Positions 1 through 48,087 of a DNA stretch of 64,000 bases are shown piece by piece. Origin of the DNA: Margaritifera margaritifera (taxonomy: Eukaryota; Mollusca; Bivalvia; Unionida; Margaritiferidae). The translations under genes were made by a program, and so were the position numbers. The notes below the pieces were generated by a model that searched no databases, was not told the origin of the DNA, and saw only the letters and a program-made list of their open reading frames with translations. How positions within the stretch are numbered: position 1 is the first letter of the stretch; each line of letters starts with the position of its first letter. Where the stretch lies: NCBI GenBank assembly GCA_029931535.1, contig JAQPZY010001244.1:1164501-1228500 (forward strand), given 5' to 3'.

Positions 1-55
1 TCCTAAATTGGTGCTTTGCTTTCAATTTAATTTAAAATGTAACTTAAAATTTAGT

Positions 56-212
56 TACCTAGACTTTGTTTAAGCATCCTTCAGGTGCTAACCAGGTTTT
101 TTTTAGTTACCTAGACTTTGTTTAAGCATCCTTCAGGTGCTAACCAGGTTTTTTTTACTTACCTAGACTTTGTTTAAGCATCCTTCAGGTGCTAACCAGG
201 TTTTTTTTAGTT
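56..212. repeat. 52-bp tandem repeat, about 3 copies
   Basis: Three near-identical copies of a unit that starts ACCTAGACTTTGTTTAAGCA and ends in a run of T followed by AGTT. No coding potential is seen. The T run could mark an old poly-A/T retroposon end, but no partner end was found. Confidence 0.9.
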
Positions 213-2072
213 ACCTAAATACTAAATTCACTTTTAATTGCTGCCTTTTTAAAATGCTTTGCTTGCTTATAGTTTAAGTTATGTGCTATGTGATTTGTCC
301 CATTGTATTTATGTATTATGCTATCTTGGTATGTCTTGCATATGATGTTGATTGAATGCCTTTATTGCTTTTATGTCGTGTTGGTAAAAAGCTCATTAGT
401 GCTTATGTTGAATTGTTGTTTTAAATCATGCTGACTATAAATAAATCTTTTTTTATCTTATCTTATTTTAATAATAATAGTTATAACCTATGGACCAAAT
501 AGTAATTACAAGTTGGTGATTATAGATTTATACAAACTACTAAGAACAAAGTAATTATGTATCATCCATTTGTTTATTACACGTAATTAATTGCTCTTTT
601 CAAACATATTACATTGAAACTATGTGATGTTGGTGCAACCAAACAAACTTTGAAACATATATATAATGAAGGTGTTACCAAATTGGAAATTGTATGGGTT
701 TTTTTTTTTGAAGGGAGCAATAAACCTATAATGATAATTATGTCGTGATGGTTAAATAAAGCCATTGCACACACACATATATTTCCTTCTGGCCAATTTA
801 GTTTTGCTTGGCAAGTAAAATTATTTTTACTTGTCCATTGGGAAAGTGAAAAAAATAGTGACAATTTTCTTCCAACCCTGTAAAGGGAGAGAAAATGCAA
901 TACAAAGTACAAAAATCAAGTGTATGATGTTAACTGCTTAAAAAAAATGACATTTGATAAATTTAACCTTTATCTTATTTATTTCAATCAACATATGTCT
1001 CCTATTTTGACTGAAACAAACTTGCCCATGATTGTAAATGCAGGCCAAATTAGCACTGTTAACCCAAAAATGTCATTTAGAAGTGGCAATGTGTCTTGTG
1101 TCATTCAAAATGCATATGAAGATGTTTGAACCTGTATTTGAATCATTTGGAATGAGTCATTTGGATTCATATTAAAAATCCTTGCATAAATGGACAGTTT
1201 TTCTGCCTAATAAAAATCTTTCTTATTTATGCCTGTTTTCCATTAGCTGTGATGGGAAATCAGTTACCAGATACACGTATCTGGCTTCCATAGTAAGTTT
1301 GATCACACTGTAGTTTATAAAATTTGCATCCATGTTTTTATCCAACTAGAATGTCCAATATTACTAAGTGATACAAAAATTATTTGAAAATGGTACACTG
1401 AAAATTTACATGAAAAATATGATTGAACTTAGGTATACATATTCAGAGTCGATTAAATTGGCAACTTAAAAAGAAAAAAAGAAAACAGATGAACACTGAT
1501 ACATGAAGCCTAATGAAGTTTAAATGATGATTATTGGGACACTAATAAATTTATAACCGTTAAATGGCAGCCACAATTTTGTAGATGTAAAATTATTGGA
1601 ATAATATCTCCAAAGATAAAAGCTTTCATAGCATGGCCTTTTGTTGTTGTTTTTTTTTTCTTTCTTCTTTGTTTTTTTTTTTTTTTTTTTTTGGGGGGGG
1701 GTAATTTTGAGTTCCTCTTTCTCGTACTGTAAAAACTAATTTATCCAGTCTGTAATTATCTAAATTATAATTTATCAATTTATCTGTACCAACAGCATGT
1801 GTTGCATCCTGCTGTGACTTTGTTAAACTCTTTTCTGATTATCTCAACTCATGAGACATGTATTGATACATCAATACATGTCTTGACAAACAACTGTGTT
1901 TCATTGTTTGATTATCTCAGCTCAAATATAATGACCAACTGTATTACATTGTATAATTATCTCAACTTAGCTATCATCACCAAATGTTTTACATTGTCTG
2001 ATTATTTCAACTCAGATATTAAGACTAAATGTTTTACACTCACAAATTCTGAGATATATTTACCTGCGTATA
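213..2072. other. No gene seen; AT-rich intergenic DNA
   Basis: Only short chance reading frames occur here. A long T run followed by a G run lies near 1670-1700, and a short perfect hairpin (CCAGATAC/GTATCTGG) lies near 1270. I see no exon with splice signals on either strand. Confidence 0.6.
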
Positions 2073-2356
2073 ATGTATACTTGATTGCAAACAGCAATAG
2101 GCCCAGATCTGCTATTGATTAATGGACTGGCAGATCAAAGTCTACGCTTTATACTTGAAATAAGAAGTAGAACAAACAGTAATAGATCCAGATCTGCTAT
2201 CAGATAATGGACTAAAAGATCAAAGTCTATGTTTTTTCCTTGAAATAAAAAGTTCCAGAACAAACAGCATATACCCTGATCTGATGGCACATTATATGTT
2301 GGCAGATCCAGATATATACCGTTTGCAGTTTAGTGTACATATATGCAAGAAAATAC
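2073..2356. mobile_element. Dual-hairpin MITE, rearranged copy
   Basis: The segment starts with GTATACTTG, the terminal motif seen in other copies of this family. It then carries repeated blocks containing CAGATCTGCTAT and GCAGATCAAAGTCTA, and ends at TACATATATGCAAG. The hairpin blocks appear duplicated (about 90 bp apart), so this copy is expanded and diverged compared with 2447-2658. Confidence 0.6.
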
Positions 2357-2412
2357 AGTGTACATATATGCAAGAAAATACAGTGTACATATATGCAAGA
2401 AAATACAGTAAT
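2332..2412. repeat. 25-bp tandem repeat, about 3 copies, at a MITE end
   Basis: Unit TGTACATATATGCAAGAAAA plus TACAG, repeated three times without visible change. The unit contains the terminal motif of the dual-hairpin MITE (TATATGCAAG), so it probably arose by amplification of that end. Confidence 0.85.
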
Positions 2413-2446
2413 TGAGTCACTATTATTATGTGCTTATTTTAAACAA

Positions 2447-2658
2447 CGTATATAATTGCGTATAAGCAGAGTTCAAATGCAAACAACATAGACCTTGTCT
2501 GCCATCGCATAATGTGCCAGCAGATCAGGGTCTGTGTTGTTTGTTCTACCGATTAGTCGTTACAAACTGCATAGACCAGCTCTGCCGGCACATTATGTGA
2601 CGGCAGATCTGGGTCTATGCAGTTTGCAGTTGGTATCTGCTTATATGCAAGTATATAC
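2447..2658. mobile_element. Dual-hairpin MITE, best-preserved copy
   Basis: The termini are related inverted sequences (GTATATAATTGCGTATAAGC at the left, GCTTATATGCAAGTATATAC at the right). Inside are two stem-loops. Hairpin 1 (about 2479-2542) has arms AACAACATAGACC/GGTCTGTGTTGTT. Hairpin 2 (about 2568-2628) has arms AACTGCATAGACC/GGTCTATGCAGTT. The two loops are roughly reverse complements of each other. No transposase is encoded. The element starts 48 bp beyond the stop codon of the PDZ gene, so it may be transcribed in its 3' UTR. Confidence 0.8.
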
Positions 2659-2705
2659 AGTACTTTTCTGAGACAGGCAGCGAATATAAATGTAAATGTG
2701 TGAAA

Positions 2706-38634
<35,929 letters not shown>

Positions 38635-38990
38635 GATTATGAGCTTTTGTCTATCAATAAAAATACAATTATTGAATTTCTTAAATCTTGTGACCAGTGT
38701 TTCAAAAAAGAGAATAAAGTCCTTCTTCTCTCAGTCAAACTTCCAGACTGACTGCCAGTGCTTTACTGCCTCCGAAAAAATCCCCAGACTGGCTTTCGCA
38801 AGTATTGGTTACGTTGTGAAAAGAGACTTCAGTGCATACAATAGCATAACCAAACAATCAATATTAATTCAAAGGGAACATCAAACAACCTGTACAGCAA
38901 CTATAATAATGGCAGGAGAAAACAAAAGTAGTGGAGACATTTATGGCAATTTGGTCATGTCACGTGAACGAGTCTTTTGAATCCAAAATA
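38635..38990 (-). promoter_or_regulatory. Region 5' of the PDZ gene start codon
   Basis: This stretch should hold the 5' UTR and perhaps the promoter. No clear TATA box or initiator was recognised. An in-frame TGA near 38735 supports the chosen start. Further non-coding 5' exons cannot be excluded. Confidence 0.35.
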
Positions 38991-39075
38991 ATACATCAAT
39001 CGACCAAAGAGTGCTTTCTAAAGTTTGTCTTTTTATGACATAGATACCTAGAATTTGGTCTAATGCTAAGGAAAT

Positions 39076-39223
39076 GAAGATTGCTACTATAGTCAAAGAT
39101 AAAACTAATGCATTTACTCCTTTAGAGCCCCTCTTGTTTTAACATAACATGAAGATTGCTACTATACTCAAAGATAAAACTAATGCATTTACTCCTTTAG
39201 AGCCCCTCTAGTTTTAACATAAC
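39076..39223. repeat. 74-bp tandem duplication
   Basis: Two nearly identical copies starting ATGAAGATTGCTACTATA, with CAAAGATAAAACTAATGCAT and TTTAGAGCCCCTC inside. Few differences, so it is recent. Confidence 0.93.
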
Positions 39224-39904
39224 ATGCACAACATCATTCTGATCACGGGAATCATAGTATGGCATGAGGTAAATCCATCAGTGCATGTCCATATAAATTA
39301 ATACAATTTTTATGAATTTAAGCACTAACCAGTCACATTCACATTTTCCTATGCTTGCTAGTGCTTTGCATTCCACGTGCGCAAATATTCAAGCATTAGA
39401 TTACAGTCTGCATCAGCAATTATTGGGGTGGGGACACTATTTCATCACTTAAGGAACTACAGTGAATACAGTCTCATGTAAGCAAATACGGCCTATAAAT
39501 ATATAGTCCCCACCCAAAAACAGTACATCTGGGCAAAAAGATATAAATCTTATGATAAATATCCCTCGCTCCAAGACAGAGAGTTTCGCCAATAATAATT
39601 TGATTGTGTCCCGGGTCACGGTATCAGTCATCAAAATTGTTTAGTCTTGCATGTCTCAGCTGATTACTGAGTCCATCACCAATCCAATCAACCTCAACAA
39701 GTTGTGACTACAAAGTACAAACAAAATTGTCACTGTTTCCTCGGGCTCATAAAATTTGCATGTTTTTACAATGTCAAACCAAGTTGGATACATTATAAGA
39801 GGCTGTATTCTGCATATGTCTCTACAGAATATTATCATTGTATCAGAATATAATGTGAGTATGTAAGTGTGCAACAGTTGTATGTATTATTGCATTTAAA
39901 AGTC

Positions 39905-39946
39905 AAGTGTGTGTGTGTGTGTGCGTGTGTGTGTGCGTGTGTGTTG
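39905..39946. repeat. GT microsatellite (imperfect)
   Basis: GTGTGT run with two CGTG interruptions. Confidence 0.9.
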
Positions 39947-40138
39947 TTTTCTACATATGTTTGTGTGACTGCTGACATGCTGAAATGTGTATACTTTTGT
40001 ATAGTATATGTTCTTTTTTGCACCTTTTGACCACTATATATCCATTAAGGGATTTTATTCAAAATAAAATGTAAATATGTTGGGAGCACGTGGCAATGGG
40101 TCTTTTATGACCAAGTGTGTTATCGTGGTCAGATAAAA

Positions 40139-40157
40139 ATTATTATTATTATTATTA

Positions 40158-40208
<51 letters not shown>

Positions 40209-40209
40209 T
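40139..40209. repeat. ATT microsatellite
   Basis: About 23 ATT units with one interruption. Confidence 0.95.
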
Positions 40210-41204
40210 AGGAGGAGAGGCAAATTAATAAAAATAAATATAAATGTAAATGCAATTAATTTTAATAAAATAAACCAAGGAAACTATTAATTTTAGTGCC
40301 AATTTTTAAAAGAAAAACTGGGATCAGACAGTCATCTTATTTCTTATTACTATCTGTATGTTTGTGTGCGTGAAATTTTCACTGGAATTGAGAAATTTTC
40401 TGTTGTAAAGATTTTATGACTCATTCCGCTTTTTAGAATTGCAAAATCATGAAATTTAAATATGGGTAATATTTGAATAGTTTAAAAATTCCCAGATTTT
40501 TCTGATGCAGAAATGTTACCCCTTATAGTACCGCAAATCACAAAATACATGCAATATTTTCAGGAAAACCTGATTTATATTAAGTAACCTCAAGTACAGC
40601 TGTCATCAAAGACCACACCAGAATCTCAAATATTATTTGTGGCAACCAAAGGCCCCAAGTTAAAAAGAAAATAATAAGCGTCTTGTATTTATATTTGATA
40701 TATGTAAATGTATTTCATGTGTCAAAATCAGTGTTTGTTCTATATCCCGACATTATATCATATATATATATATATACACACACACATACAGAACTAATTA
40801 TGATTATCTGAAAGATTAATGTTTCCGAAGGTTACCTGGTGAGTTAACTTACTACTATTTTTAAAGTAAGCCTCCTCTGTAATATTTGCTAATCAAACAG
40901 AGCATGAAATAGTTTATAGTAAGTTTATAATTACTTTAATAAAATTGCCAAATGGGAATATTAAATAGATGGTACTCAAATATTAAAAGTATATGTTTAT
41001 GATAATTTTCTGACAAAGATCTTGAAGATAGACAATTTATCATATTTGTCCATGACAGAATCCATTCTTAATAATGAGCGCTTACCTCCATTTAAAGCAG
41101 AAAAAAACGGAAAATTATTCAATGATAAGCTGAACACACACATACACACATTTTCTTTCTTCTCGAAGATATTTTAGTGCCAAGTAAGTTTAGGCATCTC
41201 AAAC
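40210..41204. other. No gene seen
   Basis: AT-rich intergenic DNA with a short TA/CA run near 40757-40788. No exon or element is supported. Confidence 0.5.
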
Positions 41205-41515
41205 AAATATGTATTGGGTTTAACGGCACATCAGCATAATCCTGGCTATATAGTGCCAAGTAAGTTTAGGCATCCCAAACAACGCATAAAAAATAAAGGC
41301 AACAAAGGGTAAAATCCTTACAATACAAAGTCAGATTTTTTAAAATATAAAACCTAACTCCTTTAAAAAGTCCAAGACCTTCTCAGCGTGAACATCATCA
41401 CTGGATGTAAACCAGGTCTTAAAGGTTGCTTGCATTAGACGCCTCTTACGACACGCAGGAGGGCGTATCGGGGATATTTTACCTTCCCGAGCCCGCATGG
41501 GGACTGAATTTGTAA
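41205..41515 (-). mobile_element. Probable SINE-like retroposon
   Basis: On the minus strand it starts CCCCATGCGGGCTCGGGAAG and continues TACGCCCTCCTGCGTGTCGT then AAGAGGCGTC. It ends CTGATGTGCCGTTAAACCCA. The GCGTTAAACCC-type end is common among mollusc SINEs in my memory. A duplicate of TAGTGCCAAGTAAGTTTAGG lies at 41176 and 41252. Confidence 0.5.
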
Positions 41516-42616
41516 AATAATCCTAAATTACTACATAAGTGATTTCACCTGAATAGAGATTTGATTTTAGACACTTACGTATGTATAAACACTTAATTAT
41601 TGAAAATTAATGACACTGCCTGACCTACATATTGCCCCCAACCACCCCATCCTTTTGAAGTTTAAGTAAGAGCTTTATGTTCAATCACAACCAATAAATC
41701 CTTCTTTTTCATTTGAACCCAAAATTAACATATACTGGGTAATCCCCTTCATTTTCTGGCTCTGGTTTTCATGACATAAAATGCCCAATAACTGCCATAT
41801 ATTTGCTAAGGTGGACCTCATTGGTCTAAGGTATAGTAGTAAGTAAATAAACCCGTTTCAATCTTTGTATTCGTATTTACACAGGTGGGTCCATTTACAG
41901 GTGAGATTAGAAATCTGATACGGCAAGATCCTGTATTACAACTTCGACGTGAATAGGGAGGAAGAACAAAAAGGTCACCTATGTAAGGCATTTTCCGCGG
42001 CATTTTCATCAATAATTTTAATGTAAAATCGTTAGTATTACAGTAATTAACCAAATTAACGACATAGCTGTTTTTATACTAGCGTGTGAATGTGGATACC
42101 TAATGTAACTGACAGACAAAAAGATGCCAATCTGGTAACATGATAGTATATTTTTTCCAACTCACTTCTTTTTCAACATTATCAACAAATGTAGATCGAG
42201 TTCTTCATCCTCATTAAGAGTGCATAACAATCTATATTCTTAAAGATTCATGTAAATAACTTACCGCATGTACCAATTTTCCGCATTATACAGGTTTTTA
42301 ACTTTGATTGCAATTCCCTAAGTTAAAAGAAAACAATATTCCCTAAATCTGCGTGGTAGCCATGCAGTTTGGGGCCACATTTCACCTCTCACCAATCAAG
42401 CTGCACATTAACCACCTTATCCCAACAACAATGTAATTGGAGTGTACAACTTAACAGAAAGAATCTAAAAATCGCACTTTTGGGATTATACATACCTATA
42501 TTTACAACTATAACGAAAAATCCATACAATGCGGAAAAGTGACAAATTGACAATGACAAAATCTGTAGTTCACTCAGGTTGCAGTATCTGAGGTAAAAAA
42601 TATTATTATCTTACCT

Positions 42617-43637
42617 TGCATACTTGTAGGTCAGCAATGGCCGATATAATGTTGCTTTACAGTAAAGACTTGTACATCTGCAATGGCTTATACAATGTTA
42701 CTTTACAGTAAAGACTTGTACATCTGAAATGGCCGATATAATGTTATAATGTTGCTTTACAATAAAGACTTGTACATCAGCAATGGCTGATACAATGTTA
42801 CTTTACAGTAAAGACTTGTACATCAGCAATGGCCGATATAATGTTACTTTACAGTAAAGACTTGTTCATCAGCAATGGCCGATATAGTGTTGCTTTACAG
42901 TAAAGACTTATACATCAGCAATGACCGATATAGTGTTGCTTTACAGTAAAGACTTGTACATCAGCAATGACTGATACAATGTTACTTTACAGTAAAGACT
43001 TGTACATCAGCAATGGCCGATGTAGTGTTACTTTACAGTAAAGACTTGTACATCAGCAATGACCGATATAGTGTTGCTTTACAGTAAAGACTTGTACATC
43101 AGCAATGGCCGATATAATGTTGCTTTACAGTAAAGACTTGTGCATCAGCAATGGCCGATATAATGTTGCTTTACAGTAAAGACTTGTACATCAGCAATGG
43201 CCGATATAGTGTTACTTTACAGTAAAGACTTGTACATCAGCAATGGCCGATATAATGTTCTTTACAGTAAAGACTTGTACATCAGCAATGGCCGATATAG
43301 TGTTACTTTACAGTAAAGACTTGTACATCAGCAATGGCCGATATAATGTTACTTTACAGTAAAGACTTGTACATCAGCAATGGCTGATACAATGTTACTT
43401 TACAGTAAAGACTTGTACATCAGCAATGGCTGATACAATGTTACTTTACAGTAAAGACTTGTACATCAGCAATGGCTGTTATAATGTTACTTTACAGTAA
43501 AGACTTGTACATCTGCAATGGCCGATATAATGTTACTTTACAGTAAAGACTTGTACATCAGCAATGGCTGATATAGTGTTGCTTTACAGTAAAGATTTGT
43601 ACATCTGCAATGGCCGATATAATGTTGCTTTACAGTA
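42617..43637. repeat. 46-bp minisatellite, about 22 copies
   Basis: Unit ATGGCCGATATAATGTTACT, TTACAGTAAAGACTTGTACA, TCAGCA. Each unit carries the near-palindrome CTTTACAGTAAAG. Single-base variants (GCC/GCT/ACC, TTACTT/TTGCTT) are scattered, and one copy lacks about 2 bp near 43258. Confidence 0.96.
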
Positions 43638-43810
43638 GAGGCAATGTAACTCAGAGTGACAGCAATATCACAATAAATAATCAGATGGAATACGAACAAA
43701 TACACAATTACGTACATCTCTACACACATCGATACATGGCTGTTGGTATCATTAGAAAGAAAAGAGAAAAAAAAATCACGATAAAAGAAACACAAATTAA
43801 TCTGAAGTAA

Positions 43811-45290
43811 ACTCGTTATTTTACAGTGTGAAACAAAGAGTACCGCCTGAACTCGCCATTATCGGTAATATTAATTTCTTATCAAGAAACAAAAAGATGA
43901 AAAAAAAAAGGAAAAAAGAAACAACAACAAGAAAATATCAACAAGATAACTTATTTGCGAAATAATGAAGATATATAGGTTTCAAATTTATGGGAATACA
44001 TAGAAGATAAAGAATACACATAAAGATGGAAATAAAATGTGTATGTATCAATTTTGAAAGAACCTGTTACCCGACTAGGTATGGTCATCTGGGGCGACTG
44101 CTTCAAGGCGATCTGACCATCCCACATCGAGTAATTGGGCGTACCATGCAAGGGCCATTAGGTCCACGGAGATGATATACAGACCAGTTTCTCCACTTTA
44201 ATACGAGAGAGAGAGAGAGACAGAGAGCTGATTTGATTTTTAAAAAGTAATTTGAATATATCCAAGTTTTATGGCGAGTTTACAATGATACCTTTCTCTG
44301 CATGAAACAAAGGAAATACATATAAAGTAAAGAGTATTAGAAATTAACGAAAATTTATAAAATAATATTAATCATTTTAGAAAGTTTTCTTAAAACGCCA
44401 ATTTTATCAGAACTCAATAATTCTTTAACTTTGGAATATTTGGTCTGATACAGAGGTATTTGGGTAGCAGATGCTTTCTTTGTTCTCATAAATAGCTGCA
44501 TTCAAAGAAATAATGAAATTCATCATCCAAGTTCAAACTTGTGGTCAGCATGTACAGTTTAATATTTTCATTCTGTGATCATCCTAAATATTCATGAGAT
44601 ACAAGGTCCAGTCACGAATCTAATTAATGTCTTATATTATAGCATTTGCTTTGTCAAACCCAAAGTCAGATACAGATATAAGTTTCTTCCAATAAAATTG
44701 TTGCATTCCAAACTAAAAGCCATGTCTGTATGCGTAAAGTTCTGTTGGTCCGATATATGCGATACATAGTCAAAATATAAGCCATATTCACAACATGACC
44801 ACTATTCATGAAATATACATTTTGTTTTGTTGGTTTCCAGGCTTGTGTACCTGAGTGCTTGCAGTTATATGTGAATATGCATGAAACCATCCAAAGAAGC
44901 TATCTGATCGAAGCAGACGACATATTTATCAAATGATACTACTGATGTTTTAAAATGCATGCATATGATCCTTGGTAATTTGCGCATTAACTTGACAATA
45001 TATTTTCAGCCATATTGCAGCTTCTGATGTATAGATGAATAATTTTGTCGGATTTTTGTGTCCAAAATCTAAACATGTACAGTGAAGCGTCTCAAAACCA
45101 AAACTTTAACAATCCAAAATTCCCTTGAAACTAACACAAATTTATGGTTTCCAGTTTTCTTGTTATGAAATTACCACAGTAAATCGTAACCCCTTGAAAG
45201 ACAACATTTTAATTTGGATTACAAGGGTTTTGGTCTTAACAGAATTCCTTGTATTTCCAAGAACTAGTGGTATAAGTAATGACAACAACA
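43811..45290. other. No gene supported
   Basis: A patch with higher GC content at 44060-44165 holds an imperfect inverted repeat (TATGGTCATCTGGGGCGAC versus GCGATCTGACCAT). I could not assign it to an RNA gene or a TE. A GA run lies near 44205-44225. Confidence 0.4.
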
Positions 45291-45927
45291 AAAAATGTTG
45301 AGAAAATAATTAGACCCCCACTTTGAGAAGAGGGCAGTGCATAGGGTTATGTCTGTCTGTCCGTCTGTCCTCCATGTCCTGGATATACACTCCTGATTTT
45401 TCATCTTACGACGAACGTGTCGCGCATCAAAATATGGGTATTTGCTTCCTGCTTTCAATGGTTCACCTAAAACTGCGTAAAGATTACATACGAGCTCTAA
45501 TTCCAGTGCCTTTTCACCAGTCCGATAAATCAGCTGCCAAAACTGTATTGGTAAATGAGCTGTATTGGTATACCAATACACCATGACACTAATTAACATT
45601 CAACTTACACTGAGGGTGCATCTCATGACGAACAGGTGTTGTGCACCCAAACTTGGTCATGACAGTGTATGTTACCGATTTTTTAGCTTTATATATGCTG
45701 AAAAATTCCATTATGTCGTAGGCATTTAACCATGAATGTTTAATTTTGATCTATCTCATTTTCAAACGGATAATTTTGAAGTGTTGTGTACTGAAAAAGA
45801 TCTCTCTCCCCCTCTTTCTCTAAATCAATCAATCAATCAATCAATTAAATCTCGTTCACTACCTTGAATGACTAGTAATTTATTATGTTTTCACTTAAAG
45901 TTGTTGAGCAAATGCATGTTGAAAACG

Positions 45928-47440
45928 CAGCAACCAATAGTCCCTTCAAGGGACTAATGCTCTGCCGGCCAAAAAGAGTTTTCCAGGGCTCCAAGATAAA
46001 TCCATTTTTTTCTTCGTAACTGCTGAGTATTGAAACCATCCCTGATATTCTTGAGAAACTCCAACATACCAAATTTGGTAACAAAACTATTTTCTTATGT
46101 TTTAGGTAACATGTTCACAACATACCCATAATGCAGTACAAAATTCGTTATCATGGTCTTTGACCTTAAACCTGATAGCATTGATCGAAGACCACTGAAC
46201 TTTTTCAGACAATGTCAAGATATACCCGCATGCTAAGTTTGGTTAAATCTGTAAGTAAGTATTAATTTCCCGAAGAAAATAAACATACAAGTTATTGAAG
46301 TTGTATCATTCACGGTATTCTTCTAATATATCCAGAAACTGGGTTAAATGTTAAAAATCCATTCAAACTTGTTGGTATTGTAATGCTTACAAGGCAGTAC
46401 AACTAAATATCTAAGTCAAGAGCTTTGACCTTAAAATCAATGTCCGAGTAGAATGCAACTAAATAGAAAGTCTGGTAAAAATTCACATGTGTATGCACAA
46501 GTCAATGTGTTCATAAGCTCATTGAAGTGCAAAAATGCAAGCAATGACCTTTGACTTGACTCCAAGGTCAATTAGGTCTGGATTTTAAGACTCCTTTACA
46601 AATGTAGGAATATCTACGTGGTCAGATCTGCACTATTTTCATTCAAAACTATTTGAATGTGGCAATAAGTGTTTTTAGAACTTATTACATATTGCAAATG
46701 GTCAACTGGACATCATAAGAAGTCGTTTCGTTTTTTTAGTGAAAATCCCATTTCGATACGATCATCCGTTCAGGAGAAATAGTGATAACAAGATTTTCAA
46801 GATGGGATATCCTAAGACATATCCGACGTGCACCGTTTTCATTTAAGACCAACTAGACATCATAACAAATCTTTCAGTCAAAACTCCATAGCAATACCCC
46901 ATCCATTCAGGAGAAATAGAAACCACAAGATTTTTAAGATGGGTGCCATGACGGCCATATTGGAAATCATATCGGCACCATTTTTATCATAGACCAACTA
47001 GAGACCATAATTAGTCTTTTAGTGAAAACTCATATCAATAAGACCATCCGTTAAGGGAGAGTAGAAATAACAAGATTTTCAAGATGGTCGCCATGGCAGA
47101 TATATTGGATGTCAGAGCAGCACCATTTTTCATTTAGGACCAAGTAGATATCGTTAGCAGTCTTTTATGGGAAACCCCATGTCGATCTGGCCATCCGTTC
47201 AGGAGTATTAATGATAACAAGATTTTCAAGATGTCCGAGGGGCACCACTATTATTCAGGACTAACTAGACATTGGGATGAATGTGTTTTTTAAGTTTCAG
47301 GGCAATCCTCCCAGTAGATTAAAATGAGTATAGATAACAATCTTGTGTTCGGAAGACGGATGACAGACACTGGACGATGGACAAAATGCCATCACAAAAG
47401 GTCTTCTGGTCTATGACCAATAGAGCTCAAAATTGTAAGA
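45928..47440 (-). mobile_element. Helentron/pearl-like non-autonomous element, copy 3
   Basis: The hairpin end AGTCCCTTCAAGGGACTAAT near 45939 is followed by GCTCTGCCGGCCAAAAAGAG, as in copy 2. The far end reads CTATGACCAATAGAGCTCAA. Between are a different first part (TCATGGTCTTTGACCTTAAA, diverged repeats with TTTGACCTTAAAATCAATGTC) and then about five of the 140-bp core units. No coding sequence. Confidence 0.75.
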
Positions 47441-47908
47441 TGCACTTTTTTCCCGCAGATTTGAAGTGGGTACCTTGGTTAGTACATACACTGATACTGT
47501 GTTGACATACCCGCGATGGTTACACGTTATCTAGACACTATAAGCTGAAGTTCTTCTTTAAAACGTTTCTACCCTGACAAGATATCATGCAACCAACCCA
47601 TTGTTACCCCTTGGTTGAGCTGTCATGGAGGACATAAAAATAACGAAAATTCTACTCTAAACGCTGTGTATATACTAAGGATATACCAAACGTAAGGACT
47701 CCACACGTATGAAGAGCTTTAATTACAGCCAAAGTTTTTAGTCATTATCTATAAATGCTTTGGCAGATCAATGTCTATATTGGTTATTAAGTTTAGACAT
47801 ATATGTATTTAGAATAAAAATAGGGTTTGAATTGTGGCATATGATGTAGGTGTAAAGGGTTTATTTTATTTTATTTCGGGGGGGGGGGGGTATATCCACC
47901 CTAGCATA

Positions 47909-48087
47909 TACAGTAAAACCTGTCATGAGAAACCGTTGCAGTGCAAGTCTACCTGTATTGAGAGACAAGATTCTTTATGCACATATTAATTTCTTATACA
48001 GTTTAGTGACCTTGTTTGAGAAAGCGCATGTCTTGGGAGACTAATTTTGTTGGCAGAAAGGGTTGTCTCTTATTGTAAGTTTTACTG
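47909..48087. mobile_element. pogo/Tigger-like MITE
   Basis: The left end ACAGTAAAACCTGTCATGAG pairs with the right end CTTATTGTAAGTTTTACTG. The inner repeats TTGAGAGACAAG and TTGGGAGAC are also similar. The element is 179 bp, with no coding capacity. Confidence 0.7.
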
